A DNA stretch of 64,000 nt from Gnetum montanum. Lineage: Eukaryota; Streptophyta; Gnetopsida; Gnetales; Gnetaceae. Shown piece by piece: positions 47,801 to 60,631 of the stretch (its first letter is position 1; each line of letters opens with the position of its first letter). The notes under the pieces are model-generated. The model was not told where the DNA came from. It made no database searches and was given only the letters and a program-made list of their open reading frames with translations. The DNA lies in NCBI GenBank assembly GCA_015680685.1, contig MNCI01015984.1, positions 724,013 to 788,012 of the forward strand, read 5' to 3'. The position numbers and the translations under genes are program-made.

Positions 47801-48736
47801 CTTGTTATGCAATGCAGAAGGAATGCAACATTACTATTAAAAAGCCTTCAAATTTGCACCAAATAAAATAGTAAATATTTACTGTCAGAAAACCTTGCAT
47901 AAAAGTGTGCAGCTGTATTTGCAGTAACCATAGCATTCATCTTTACAATCATTAAGGTGCATAGGTTCAAGATTAAAACGGAAAATTAACATTAATATCA
48001 TCAGTAACTATTGGCCCAAAATGTTCCAAATTTGACATTTGAAAAGAAATTGTTTTTTTAAACATTCCTAAGAAGAACAACCTATCAAGTTTCAGTATTT
48101 CCTATTTCAAAATAGCTTTTATCTCATTCACATAGTTCAACTTCTTAAATCAAGGTCTTGAACAAGGTCCATAACTCAAGAGCAGATTTTTAAGGCAACC
48201 TAAAGCAATCTGGACGGCTTCTTTACCATAATTTGAAAAGGAAAAATCAGAAACATGTAGCATTTAAAATAAACATTTAAATTAGATAAGGGAAAGAAAT
48301 CACTCAAGTATAAAATCTGAATAAAAAATTAGCAACTGAATGAAAGGGGGGAAAATTGCACTGCTGTAAGCTACAGCATTTAGTTCAGTTGTATCATGGA
48401 TGACATTCATCAACTAAAGTTAAACCCTGAGTCCTAATACCCATTGAGTATGCTTCTAGATGAATACTTTACTGAAAAATTTGAATGGGGAATCACCTTT
48501 TTCAACAGTGGACCATCTGGCAAGGCTCCGGAAGGATCTTCAAAACCACTTCCTCTGTGGTTTGAGTGCTTCTTTACCATAGTTATTACAGACCATCGTT
48601 TAACTGAGCATGACCCACAACCAAAATCTCTAAAATAGTACTGTTTTCTCAATGCAAAATCTCTGATTCTGTGGGCCTTGACAAATCCAAGTGACATGAA
48701 CCTTGCATTTAGTGCAGCACCTCCCAGTGCCTCCAT
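44900..48736 (-). CDS. plastid bS6-type ribosomal protein with acidic C-terminal tail
   Basis: Exons (coding, - strand): 48736-48497, 47781-47730, 47454-47398, 46726-46649, 45384-44900 (stop). They total 912 nt, 303 residues; every junction keeps frame (GT-AG; split codons GAG, ACT, GAA). Residues 1-80 form a basic, Ser/Arg-bearing presequence (MEALGGAALNARFMSLGFVK). The S6 fold is about 118-215: RHCEIVYLIHEKYASEV, then WRLNDWGMRKLAYKIQKAKK, then HYILMNIEI and DERIIRHLVVK. CPPPP at 216-220 precedes a tail of about 80 residues that is mostly D/E. bS6 binds the 30S platform with bS18. Length, presequence and acidic tail recall the plastid bS6-like RFC3 type of Arabidopsis rather than short bS6; this assignment is from memory. 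No stops or shifts. The start is the first in-frame ATG, 3 nt after a splice acceptor. Confidence 0.92.
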
Positions 48737-49020
48737 CTCTGGCAAAAAATCAAGAATCAGGGGGATACAGAACATATCACAGTAAAATTTTCCGAACAGC
48801 GACATTATGCAGAAGAATTCAAATGTATAGAGGATCACATGTGCTAAAATACCGTTTAACAACCCAAATGGATCAGAACTTTGTGAACTTCCCCACAAAG
48901 CTTATCCGTTTAATTTTTGAGTTTAGGCTGCCATTCCAGCATGGTATTCAGCATATTCTAGTGATGACTACCAATGCATGAATAACAGATAAAACTTCAC
49001 ACTTGTTCTATGCAGAATAC

Positions 49021-49200
49021 CTGAAGAAGAAGCAGCAGCTACTGGAAATCCGGACGGAAGCAGAGACTTATCGCACAGGCTCCTGGGTGCCGTGGGGATA
49101 ACATTTTCTGCTCTAAAAGCATATGAAATACGACTAAGAACATTACTTCGTATGGGGGCGATATGATATGTAAGCGTCCTGCGTCCGACTCAGATTTTTT
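49021..49200 (-). other. probable 5' leader exon of the bS6-like gene with an upstream ORF
   Basis: A good donor (TTCTTCAG|GTATTC, GT at 49020) matches the acceptor TTTTTTGCCAG|AGATGG before the start codon. The frame continuous with the protein has no ATG before a TGA at about 49190, so this exon is best read as 5' UTR. It contains an upstream ATG at 49143 with a 34-codon ORF ending at 49039. The transcription start is not located. Confidence 0.6.
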
Positions 49201-49934
49201 CTGGGATTTTTGCCCACGAATTTAAGATATTCAAGCTTACTTCAAGGGATTAAAAGCAATGTGAGCTCCAGGACTGAATCCAATTAGGGAAACTACAGAA
49301 ACTGCTCGATGTTAAAACGTACCGTAGCTGTCATTCCAGGATCTTAGAATTTAATGATATCTGCTGATCCTTTCGAAAAGTATTGGCCGAGATGCTTTTT
49401 AATCGTTATATCAGGAGAAAGAAGATAGGCAATGAACAACCGATAATTTGGTAACTGTTTATCGGTTCAAGAAATTCGCGTTTGGAACTTAAAATAATTG
49501 AAATATAGCTATACTTCAATATTTAGTGTAACCTACTAGAATTGAATCTATGAATTAGGGTTACCAAGCCAACACCCATACCACCAAGCCAACACCTCAT
49601 TGTTGTTATAAATTTGATTTAGTGAGCAACACTAAGTTATAAAGTTCTAATTTCATTAAGTCTTGAGAGTAAATATGGTTAAAAAAATGTTTTGGTTTTT
49701 ATGAGCTACACTCTCTGTGTGAGAATTGGGAAAGAAAAGGTAAGTAATGTGCACATTGTGAATTTGGCATCCAACCTTGCTTGTCATGAAATTTCTTTAT
49801 GATGTGATTTTAAAAACAATGTGAATTTGATGTCTAACCTTACCTATTGCAAATTTTTTTCATGATTTAGTTCTAAAAATTTACATAGTTAACAACCCTT
49901 GTAGAATTATAGGGCCTTGATGTCACAAGGATAT
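49201..49934. other. upstream flank of the bS6-like gene with SINE-like remnant
   Basis: Contains the putative promoter side of the gene, no clear TATA box. At 49620-49520 on the - strand TTGGCTTGGTGGTATGGG (A-box-like) and AGATTCAATTC (B-box-like) suggest a tRNA-derived SINE remnant related to those at 8.8-9.7 kb. Confidence 0.4.
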
Positions 49935-49939
49935 GTAGG

Positions 49940-52900
49940 TGATGAGTCACGGTTTGCCAGGCTTTGATATTGGGTATGCGATATTTGGGAATGCAATATT
50001 TTAGGCTTGGAAACGATGTCAAATATCCAATATAGTTGTTCCCATGTTATCCTATAAATACAACATTGAGGTGCACAGTAGAGGAAGTGTTTTTTTTTTT
50101 TTTGGGGGGGGGGGGGGAGTTGGGGAATGTGTGGAAGGGAGTCTTTAGTTAGTTTTTAGTTTTCAATTCTTATAGTTAGTTTTAGTGTTCTTTCTAAGTG
50201 CATGCTTGTAATTGTATAGAACCTTTGTTTGAGTGTGACGAACTTGGACATGCACACGATTGGTAATAAAGATTGAGATTACTCCATCATTGTAGCATTT
50301 ATTTAGCTTTTAATTGTTGTAATTGTTCCTGTTTTCTTAGTGGGTTGTTATTATCTCCTATTTTTTAGTGGGTTGTTATTATCCCCTTTTTTCTAGTGGG
50401 CTGTTATTATCTCCTATTTTTTAGTATGTTGTTATTATCTCCTACTTTAAGATGGGAGATTATAAATTGTTTCATCTTCTTGTTTTTGGTTAGTTCTCCT
50501 TTGCAGGTTCATCACGGTTGATTGCGTTGTTAGACTCAGTGATCCACGGCAAGAGGCTACATTTTTAGCACTGTGCCTTGCGAAATCGCCCGGCGTCTCG
50601 TTGATCTCTTTTGCTCTGGTTGTGATCTCTTTACAATCAGCGCCTCTGTAGCTTTTGCGTCGTTGCAGCTCTTTGTTTCTTCTTTTTCGATTTCCATCTC
50701 AGCTGCTTCTCGTGTGGTTGTTGCTGCCGCCTTTGCTGCTTTTGCCGTCGTCGTCATCACTGCTTTAATGCTGCTGCCACCGCCACTGCTGCGCTAACAT
50801 TGTCTATCTTTGTTGTTGTGTGGTTGGAACCCTCATGTCCATTGATTAAACATGAGGGCATTCCTAAACCCTACACTTTGTCAGCTTTGCCAAAAGATCT
50901 AACCCTTGTTGACTTTGACAGATTGCCCTGAAAAATTGATTTTTAAATTGCCAGTACCTCCTCCCACCCCTACTCGGCCAACATGAGTGGGGCCCCCCTG
51001 TTTTTTAGTGGGTTGTTATTATCTCCTATTTTAAGATGGGAGATTATAAATTGTTTCGTACTAGCATGCTCATCCCTTACCTTTGCAGCTTCAGCTGCTT
51101 AGTCGCATTACCACAAACACATTGAGGAGGGGTGAAACTCCTCGAAAATGTTTTGTGTCAGTGTAATGTAATGCTTTGATGAGCTTTTTTCAGGTTTCAG
51201 TTTTTTCAAGTTTTGTTTCAAGTTTTTAAATATTTTCAGCTGTTTTCTTGTCCCTTACCTTATTGCACAAGATCACCATAAAAATTTTAAGTTAACCTAA
51301 AAATTTTAAGTAAATTACCCTAAAAAATTATCTCCTATTTTTTAGTGAGTTCTTATTATTTCCTATTTTTTGTGGGTTGTTATTATCTCCTATTTTTTAG
51401 TGGGTTGTTATTATCCTCTATTTTTAGTGGGTTGTTATTATCTCCTATTTTTTAGTGGGTTATTATTATCCCCTATTTTTTAGTGGGTTGTTATTATCCC
51501 TTATTTTTTAGTGGGTTGTTATTATCTTCTATTTTTTAGTGGGTTGTTATCATCTCTTATTTTAAGATGGGAGATTATAAATTATTTCATATTGACATGC
51601 TTATCCCTTACCTTTGCAGCTTCGGCTGCTCAACCGCATTACGACAAACACACTAAGGAGGGGTGAAACTCCCCAAAAACGTTTTGTGTCAATGTAATGT
51701 AATGCTCTGATGAGCTTTTTTCAGGTTTCAGTTTTTTCAAGTTTTGTTTCAAGTGTTTTATCTTTTCAGCTGCTTTACCGTCCCTTACCTTGCCGCACGA
51801 GATCACCATAAAAATTTTAAGTTAACCAATTTTTTTTTTCTATCCCATTGCCTAGGTAAGGTTGTTCTTTGCATATCAACAACCCAGTTGCTGCTGTTCC
51901 TGGTGTCTTGCCATTTTCATCTTCCTGTTTTTGGTTAGTTCTCCTTTGCAGGTTCATCACAGTTGATTGCATTGCTGGACTTAGTGATCCACAGTAAGAG
52001 GCTACATTTTTAGCACCGTGCCTTGCGAAATCGCCTGGCGTCTCGCTGATCTCTTCTGCTCTGGTTGTGATCTCTTTACAACCAGCGCCTCAGCAGCTTT
52101 TGCGCCATTGCAGCTCTTTGTTTCTTCTTTTTCGATTTCCATCTCAGCTACTTCTCGTGTGGTTGTTGCTACTGCCTTCACTGCTTTTGCCACCACCACC
52201 GCTGCTACTTCAATGTCATTGCCACTACCACTGTGCAGTCATTGCCGCCGCCACATCATTGTTGCTATTTTTCATGGATTCCCCCCCTTTCCCCCCACCT
52301 CCCCCCTTTTCTTTGCTATTAACGTGCGCCTGTGATCTTGTCTGTCTTTGTTGTTGTGTGGTTGGACCCCTCATGTCCATTGATTAAACATGAGGGCATT
52401 CCTAAATCCTACACTTTGTCAGCTTTGTTAAAAGATCCGACCCTTGTTGACTTTGACAAATTGCCCTGAAAAATTGATTTTTAAATTGCCAATACCTCCT
52501 CCCACACCCACTCGGCCAGCACGAGTGAGGCCCTTCTATTTTTAGTGGGTTGTTATTATCTCATATTTTAAGATGGGAGATTATAAATTGTTTCGTACTG
52601 GCATGCTCATCCCTTGCCTTTGTAGCTTTATTGCTTAGCCGCATTACCACAAACACACTGAGGAGGGGTGAAACTCCCTGAAAATGTTTTGTGTCAGTGT
52701 AATATAATGCTCTGATGAGCTTTTTTCAGGTTTTGCTTCAAGTTTTTAATTTTTTTAGTTGCTTTACCGTCCCTTACCTTGCCGCACGAGATCACTAAAA
52801 AAAATTTAAGTTAACTAAAAAAATTGTTGCTATTTTTATTTATTGTTGTTTTCTTAGTTAATATTTTTTTTTATTATCATTACTATTCTTGTTGTTAACG

Positions 52901-53297
52901 TGGAATGAGTACACCTTAATCACGAACATTTAAGTGTAACTACGTGGTAACCCAGTCAAGTAGTGTTTCGAGTGATGTGTGCTTGGTAATCCCAGAAGTA
53001 GTACAGGAAGTCCAAGATGCATATGAATGATCTTATTTCCTATTTCCCATTAGCTTAATTAAGTTATCTCTTATTGTCCTTAGGAGTAGCATAGTAATAG
53101 GGATCACATCATACACCTCACTCTGGACTAAACCATACGTGACAAAGAAAATACTAGTTTAAGTGGAAAGACAACAAACTGCAATTAACATATAACTGTC
53201 TAGGTGCCATATCTAGTCCATTTGCAGAGTTCGACCAAATCACGCATACACACTCATATTCATATGGTTGAGCGTAGGGGTACCTCATCGCTCATCA
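49940..53297 (+). repeat. 5' LTR of element C, split by a repeat cluster
   Basis: Left part 49940-50340 with GATATTGGGTATGCGATATT words, CCTATAAATACAAC (about 50052) and a T11G13 homopolymer near 50090-50117. Right part 52858-53297 ends CGCTCATCA. Both parts align with the 3' LTR at 60809-61682. Confidence 0.85.
50341..52857. repeat. 2.5-kb repeat cluster inside the element C 5' LTR
   Basis: Flanked by an 11-bp direct repeat TGTTTTCTTAG (50330-50340 and 52847-52857). It contains a 28-bp minisatellite (TTAGTGGGTTGTTATTATCT-type unit) at 50341-50460, 51000-51040, 51340-51560 and 52540-52570. A segment X of about 0.5 kb is at 50485-50990 and 51925-52530. A segment Y of about 0.3 kb is at 51000-51300, 51540-51830 and 52550-52830. 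X and Y copies follow AAGATGGGAGATTATAAATT, a possible TATA element. The X reading frames (Leu/Ser-rich) are not recognised as protein. Nature of the element unknown. Confidence 0.7.
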
Positions 53298-53315
53298 TTG
53301 ACACTATTGTCGGGG
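53298..53315 (+). other. primer-binding site of element C
   Basis: TTGACACTATTGTCGGGG directly after the LTR, a close match to the Athila tRNA-Asp PBS. Confidence 0.75.
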
Positions 53316-53489
53316 TTGGTGCTAGTTATCTAGATTAGTTATATCATACAAGATTGTTGTAATAGGGTATTAATGATATATCTTTTAGATAAAGAAATTA
53401 AATTCAATTAAGTCACACACAATTCACAGCAATGTATTTTTCACAAGACTAACGTAACATCTAGCGAGGCAATTCCTTGGAGAACCAAC

Positions 53490-55790
53490 AAAATTTATGA
53501 TGAAGAAGAAGTTTGGAGTACTCAATCTTATGTAGGAGTTTCATATGTTCATGGACACCCCAATAACACTCAAGGACTTTTGTCATCCAACTCAGACACC
53601 TCTAGTGAAGATGGGACATCCCCTAGAACAAGGGAGCTCGTAAGGCTTAGGACCTTCTCAATGGGTAGCAAAAGTACATCAGGGGATGATTGGGATACTT
53701 ACAACAGTCATGACGAGTCTTCTAGTTCCCTCTCTTTCTCTGCTCTTTCAATATTGGGTTGTGACATAGATGACTATTTCTTAAGGGGTTGGCATAGAAA
53801 TAAAAATCAAACCCATGGGCAAAATCAGGACCACCAACATGAACATAGACAACATTGTCCCAACTCACGAACTCACAACCTATTTAGTGATGATGAACCC
53901 GTGCTAGCCACTAAGAGCCTAATGCATATAATAGAGGCCATTTAGATATCTCGTAGGCATTGCAAGGAAAGTCGTCTACCCATGCTTGATTTAAACAACT
54001 TTCCTAAGTTCTCAGGAGGCTATGATTCAGATTCGCAACACCATTTACAAGCCTTCTATGATGCCTATGTATGGAACAACACTAAGAATGGATAGAAAAT
54101 GCTTAAGATCTTCCCTATGATACTCGTTGGCCAAGCTAAAGCGTGGTACAGGTCTTTAAAACCGAATTCAATTTGTCGTTGGCCTAAAATGGTAAACCTC
54201 TTCAACGAAAGATATCAAACCTATGTAAGAGTGTTAGCCTTGAGGAGACAAATCCAAGAGTGGAATCAAGGGAAACATGAATCCTTAGACATGTCCTTAG
54301 AAAGATATTACTCTTTGTTAAACAAATACCCAAGCCATGGGTTCTCTGAGGAAAGGCTAATGTATCACATCATGAATGGGCTCCATAATGAAATAAGGGA
54401 GATCCTAGGGATGTATGCCCTAGGTCAACTATATGAACTACGAATCCATCAATTTCAAGAGCTTATTAAGTAGGTAGCAAAAGAAGAAGGAGAAATAGCC
54501 AAATGGGAGAATGTTAAAAAGTCTCAACAGGACCAAACTCTTGAAATAACAGAGGTCCATAATTATGAAGAGGAGAAATCAACTTACCTTGAGGAGGTGA
54601 AACCGTCCCTACCTTTGCCAATACTAAAATCACTAGATGAAATTGAGGCAAAGATCAATGAGATGACGGAGTGGGTACATGAAAAATATGGAGAATATGT
54701 AGACATTATTAGAGGGAGACCCATGCAAGATAACTTTGATGACCAAAACAAACAAAGGATACCAAACCTAGAAACAGGATAGAACACCATTCGACAATCG
54801 GAAAGAAGGATTAAAGAAAATGAGGATAGGGGCTCAATCGCAAATCATAAGTATCAATGTGATGTTTGCCTATACGATCACCCAAAAGGCCAATGCCCAA
54901 TCTTGTTACATTTACATAAGCATCGGGGAAGAATGTTACATCCAAATTCTGTATAGAAATACATGGTTGGGCGCATCCCTGTCCCACAACTTTATGGGCA
55001 ATTCCACAACTTATCGTACTATCTGTGGGCAAATCCTTACTAGCCTTAGTACTATGCTCAACTGCAGTGGCAAAACCCCCAATCGTGGGGGAGGCCATCG
55101 CCAAACTAGCCACACCCTTTGTATCACTCGAAACCAAGTGCTTATTATGTTCAACACCCTATTTCTCCAACTAGATCAAGATTCTCTACTTCACCTCGTC
55201 ATTATCACTCTCCTGAGTATCATCAACCCATGTCGTCTCCTACGTGATCACCACCTCATGTTCCTTACACTCCTTCTTACTCTCAATATTTTCATCCTTC
55301 ACCTCCTTCTACATCACCACCAATTGTATTGGAAGGTTTTGCACCACAGCACCAACGAACAAACATTACTTGTGCTACTATTGTCAATAATAGTGGAAGT
55401 CCTCCACAACGTCAGAAGCGTCCTTTCTTTAGGCATGGCTGTAGAAAGAGATAATATGATTCTGAAACCACTACATCCTCCAACTCAGCACAAGCCCAAC
55501 ACAGTGATGCACCTTCTTCTTAAAACCTAACACCTCCTGTTACCTTATCCAAGCCACCAATTAATACTCCAACAACTATGCAGTCCAATGAATATAACAA
55601 TGTGAGGAGACATATTGATCCTTGCATACCATCTTATGATCATGAGTGCCATAGTGGGTCAGCTTCTTATCACATGACCACATATTATAATTTGCCCCAC
55701 TATGCCTACTTTAATCAAGTGTATGAACCCCAATTTGGGTACGTTCCTACCACTACACCAAAAGGCATCCATTGGTTTGGATATGACTAG
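53490..55790 (+). pseudogene. Element C gag
   Basis: Ser/Asp-rich N-terminal part (about 53580-53900), SDDEPVLATKSLMHIIEAI, LDLNNFPKFSGGYDSDS, then the gag core at 54099-54473 (MILVGQAKAWYRSLKP, FNERYQTY, LMYHIMNGL) and a zinc-knuckle-like CDVCLYDHPKGQC near 54860 (CX2CX3HX4C). The rest to 55.8 kb is Pro/His/Tyr-rich and shifted. Several stops. The same order is seen in element D gag. Confidence 0.8.
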
Positions 55791-55879
55791 ACCCCAATAT
55801 TTTCAACATGCATGGATCCTAACCTTCCATTTATTAATTCTTGCCATGATCAAAGGTTTAGTCATGGAGAATACCCCCC

Positions 55880-57230
55880 CATTCTAACAAGCAGAATTAG
55901 TAAATGTTTTTCCTTTTCTTTTGTTTTACAATTTTTTGTTTTCTAATTTGTCATTTTATCTTTTTGTGGGTAATCTCATCTATGAATAAACTACTCATGG
56001 AACTAGTCGGTTGAGGCGTTGTTCTATGTTATCGAGTCACAAGTGACTAATTATTTGGATAGTGAGCCCACAACATCCACCCACCCATTCTATTAATAAG
56101 AGGTTCTTGCTCTTAGTATGATGATATTCTTGTTATTATCAAAACTTAAAGTAACTTTATACTTATTATGCCTAGAGCAAAGAGTGATGGACTAAGAGGG
56201 AATGGAAAGGGTGTGACATCAAGGGGACTTGTGGATTCTCTTTGTTGACATTTGTATGTGCTATCATGCAGCGTGGTTGTACTAAGATCCTTGTAGATCT
56301 AATGAACAATGGGAGTAAGAGTTGTAATAAAGGCACTCAATAAAGAAACTCAATGTTGTTTTGGGGGGTCCCATTAGAAAGACATGCACCCATGCTTGAA
56401 GGTTGTCGGCTACTCTAGATCACCTAGAAAGCAAAGAAAAAAGAAAGAAAGAAGTGAAGTAGTGAAGAAAAGCACAAGAAAAACATGTTGAAAACAAATT
56501 CAAATCACTCCTCCCTTGCACAAAATGCCAAGTGATTATACACCTTGCTGTCATGATGCTCTTATGGTTGTCTATCATTGGGATGAAACAATGCAATGTC
56601 ACTGATTAGCAGTATGGACTTGGTTTTAATCTTGGATTGAAAGGGTAATTGTACTTTAATCATGCATAACACATAGGATTCATTGTGCCCAGGGTAAGTT
56701 ACCTCACGTCCCGATCTCTGCAATCCCTTCTATAATTTGTCTCATCTCACAGTCCAAGTACTTTTAACTTGTATCTTGTGTGGACAGAATTCGTACCTCA
56801 TAGTAGTGGTACTTAACATGTGTGTGTTTTGTTGGATAGGTGCTGGTTACATTTAACCGTTCTAGTACCTACAGACATTTTAAGGTATGGTTATGCAAGG
56901 GCCTTACAGGTTGGAACTTGCTTTGGGAAGGATCCACTTGCATGACTTTTGTAATTTGTACTTGTTGCACACCACCACATCATTTTATACCCTTTGAGTA
57001 CTCTATTTCCAAATCTATTCTTTCCTTTGTCAGCATTTTAATTGAACGTTCCTTAGAACCATTACATGTCCTTTTTCCTCATCCTTTTCAAAGAACTTCA
57101 TTGTATGACTCCACTTCATTACACTTTTGGTGCCTCAATTTCCACTTGTTGTTACCCCAGACCTTTCGAATCTACCTCAAATCCTTCAATTTTGGCCCTA
57201 AAAACTCAAACAATTATCAATTCCACTAAG
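55880..57230 (+). other. element C spacer where pol would be expected
   Basis: T-rich, with short open frames in all phases but no RT, RNase H or integrase motif. In element D the corresponding interval is over 3 kb of pol. A deletion or replacement is inferred. Confidence 0.55.
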
Positions 57231-57237
57231 TACCCTA

Positions 57238-57330
57238 TCTTGGTTGGGATGCGATATTGGGTCCGACGTGATATTGGGTATGTGCTATCGTGTACGCGAT
57301 ATTGTGTCCATAAAAAATATATATAGGGGA
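57238..57330 (+). promoter_or_regulatory. internal U3-like promoter of element C accessory ORF
   Basis: Four GATATT-type words in about 70 bp (GCGATATTGGG, GTGATATTGGG, GTGCTATCGTG, GTACGCGATATTGTGTC) are followed by ATATATATAGGGG as TATA box. The last word shares GTACG(C/T)GATATTGTGTC with the U3 of LTR E1, where CTATAAATA follows in the same way. Confidence 0.6.
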
Positions 57331-57579
57331 CCCCTGCGCACTACACACATTATTTTCAACAGTTGATGCGAGGGGAGTTGTTCGAATTTTCTTTCACAAT
57401 TTTCAAAGCTTTGTGAGTCTAAATTCAACTTCCAATATTTCACTCTTCAACACTCCGATTTCTTTTCCAATTGAACCTAATTAAACCCGAAGTGTTTAAC
57501 TTAGTCATGAGGGAGGGCTACTATAGAACTTGCACATAATTTTTTCAAAATTTGCTATCTCCTAAAGGATATCATAGGG

Positions 57580-57828
57580 GTAAATACTATTAGAAATTCA
57601 TGCCGAACTAATTTTCTCCCTTCACCCAAGTCATCTAAGTTATTATGTGTTACCTAAATAGATTAGGTTCGGCATTAAACTTTTAGGGCAACTTCTTTGA
57701 AAAATTTCTAACTTTAGAATCACACTAAGCAAAGAATTAAACATTTATTAAAGGCAATGAGTAAGGTATAAGATAAACTGAATTTCTTTAAATAACCTTA
57801 CTAATAATCGCTCCTTGTGTGATTACAG
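57580..57828 (+). other. leader intron of the element C accessory ORF
   Basis: Acceptor TGTGTGATTACAG lies directly before ATG 57829, as in element D. The donor ATAGGG|GTAAAT at 57580 is the best candidate but less certain. Confidence 0.5.
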
Positions 57829-60631
57829 ATGGCCCCTAAAAGACAATAGCAATGAGGACCTTCTCAAGGTGCAAGTAAATACTTGAGAGGAGGCAGAGGC
57901 CAAGGACCTCATGCAGAACATGCAAAGCAGGAGGCACAATCATTCAACATCCATCAAGAAACTCCTGTCACTGCATAATTTGGCCAAGTAGAAGGTGGAG
58001 AGGTTAGGGCACTAGAATAAGGACAACACCTCATGTTGTCCCTAGAATGTGTTCAAGCCATTCAGGAAAAGTCCACATCCTCTATTGTGATTGTGGAACT
58101 TAATTTTGGGCCTTTTATCGAATTTTCCCTTGAACTAGTTAAGAATCTACTTAAGGGATCTCCACTATGGCCCATCCTCTTGGAGAGTGGAGAGTGGTAT
58201 CTGGGTGAAACATATCAGTTTTGGCACAATAAAGAAGAGGGCACCACCATTGATATTGGTGGAATTTTAGTAGAATTCGTCACAAAGGCCATTGCAAAAG
58301 TTTTGAATCTTCCAAATAGAGGGCCCAAAGTTGCTCATTTGTCCACTTGCTCTAATGTAGATGTAAAGAAAGTATGGTTAAAAAGGGCATATGGCAAAGA
58401 AGATAAGACATATGGAGAATTATCTCTTGAAAAGAGGATTTACTTTAAAATTGGCACCTATCATATTTTCCCAACAAAGGGTTTAAATAGAATTTTTACT
58501 TATGTGGCAAGAGGAAGTGCAATTTTGATGGGCAAGGTTGATGCCAATTTGGCTCATCTATATTTAATAGAAATATAAAGGCAGTTTGAAGAACAGAAGA
58601 TAGGAAAGTTTGCACTACCCTTTCTATGTCTAATTAGGAAGCTATGTTGGCATGCTGGAATTTTGGGGTACACCAATGACATCCTCAGAAAAGCTCAGAA
58701 TGCTTCATATGTTGAATTACTTAAGCCACTAGCACCAAGAAAAGATGTTGGCGAGATGTTGGAGCCTGAACAAGAATAGATGGTTGGGCCCACTACACCT
58801 AAAATGACAAGGCCTAGCTAACTTCTAGACACAAGGCCTAGCCGACAACAAGATGCAGGGCCTAGCATGTAGCCCACAAGCCAACAGGACTAGTAACCAC
58901 TACCGTTGCTGTAAGATCACTAACCATTAATGAGCCATCTCAGCACCATTGCTGAGATGGTTAATTGGGGGAGCAGAGATGAGTCCAATATCTTCAAGGT
59001 GATTGATGATGCTGTATAGCTAACTATATTAATTAATCCTACAAGGGGTGAAGTCTCAATTCAATTAGGAGGAGGGGAATCACACTGGTCACAATAGATC
59101 TCTAAAAATGCTACATCATTCTAAGTGCAATTAGAAACTGGTGAAGGTGCCACAATGGTGGTCATGCAGCACTAGGATGTGGTAGGCACAACAGAGGTGG
59201 TCGCAGACCACATTAAAAAATCATTTAACATCCATGTTGTGCCACTGGTAGATTTCACAAGAGCACGTGATGCTCAATTTTTGGCTGGTCCCTCAATGGC
59301 TCTTGCAGAACATAAGGATGCTTTAGATTGCTTTTTGCAAATAGGACAAGTTATGACATCCTTGTTTGACATCCCCCAAGATGTCACAACAGCATAATCA
59401 TACCTCATTTCCACCAAAGGAAAATTGGTCATGGCTGAAGTTAGGGTTGAGCATGCCAAAGCAAAGTTGCAAAGATTGCAAGAAAAGTTTGTCATCCTAC
59501 AAGATGAATGAAGGGATCCCTCCCAATTTATTGCAGCTAATCAATTAGACATTTTTAGAATCGAGCAACTGAATAAATTGTTGGAAGAAAATAAAAATAT
59601 GGCAAGGAAAAAGGAACAGGCTGATTGGGATGCTTCAAAGGCATAAGCTTAGAGATATGCTCATGCTAAATCTCGTAAGGCCTTACAAGAGGAGAATAAA
59701 CTACATGTTGTTGAAAATCTTTGATTAACAATAGTTAAGAAATCGAAGAATGTTCTTAAAGAAAGTTTCCAACAAATGCAAGAACAACTAGTTCAGGTCA
59801 ACCAAGACATAAGTTGCTTAGCCAAAGAAAATAGAACCCTCTCAATGGGGGAGGTATGTGCCATCCAATAGAAGATAGCTATTGAAATAAGCATGTGGCA
59901 AAATAAGGCTAAGAAACATAAAAGATTAAAGGAGCACTTTCACGACCATGTGGGAATGTACAAGGAAATCATTGAGAAAAAATTCTGAATGGCCAAGGCA
60001 CATATCAACTCCCTTAGTGCTCAAAATAATCATTAGCAGGGCATTCTAGATACTTATGTCCTTGCCCATCAGGTAGACTTAAAAAGTTAGGACCTGCAGA
60101 TTTAAGATCTCAAAGAATACATGGAGTTGGCAAATCTACGATATGTTAACTTAGCCATGCTGGTAGTAGGATGCTTGAGGAATGAGTTCGAGTAGTAGGT
60201 AGAAGCCACTTACGCATGATATGAAGTTGAGTTTGTTGAACATAAGAAAACATTATAGAGATTAGAGTTGCAAACTTTGAATTAGAGATGGTAAAGGCTA
60301 GTTACCAAAGTCAAAAAGATATAGTAGTAGATTTTGCTCAACAACTTATAGATTACCATGAACTCAACGACAAAGCTAAAGCCTATGAAGAGGAATGATG
60401 ACTATTTGTGGCATGGTATGTTAAGGCCAATCAAATTTTCTTGTAGTTGCCATGTCCGTGGGAAGTGTTGGCTTCATCAAACATTGGAACATCAGCATGG
60501 ACAACTCATGATCCTTAGAAAGAAGAGGAGAAACTTTAGGCACTTCTTCAAAGGTATCAATTTAGAAGCCTAGAGTGTAGGACAAAGGAAAGGCACCCAT
60601 GGAGGAGCCACCACCATCAGGAACCACATGA
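57829..60631 (+). pseudogene. Accessory (env-position) ORF of element C
   Basis: One frame from ATG 57829 to TGA 60631 with many in-frame stops, most readable as CAA/CAG decay. It begins with a short basic and Gln/Gly-rich stretch (MAPKRQ). Then comes a globular part at 58033-58780 (SPLWPILLESGEWYLGETY, KRIYFKIGTYHIFPTKG, ALPFLCLIRKLC, NASYVELLKPL), a Pro/Thr/Gln linker, and from about 59.2 kb a Lys/Glu/Gln-rich coiled-coil-like half. The tail is Pro-rich. Homologous to the element D accessory ORF, where it is 3' of INT. No membrane segment or signal peptide is visible. Function unknown. Confidence 0.72.

Noticed and set aside
48434-48898. Long - strand frame starting upstream of the bS6-like start codon
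   Set aside because: Its upper part is intron sequence (pyrimidine tract and TTTTTTGCCAG acceptor) and its lower part runs past the donor at 48496; only the middle is coding.
50557-52387. Leu/Ser- or Ala/Thr-rich frames in the repeat cluster
   Set aside because: They occur on both strands of GCTGCTGC-like repeats and have no domain features.
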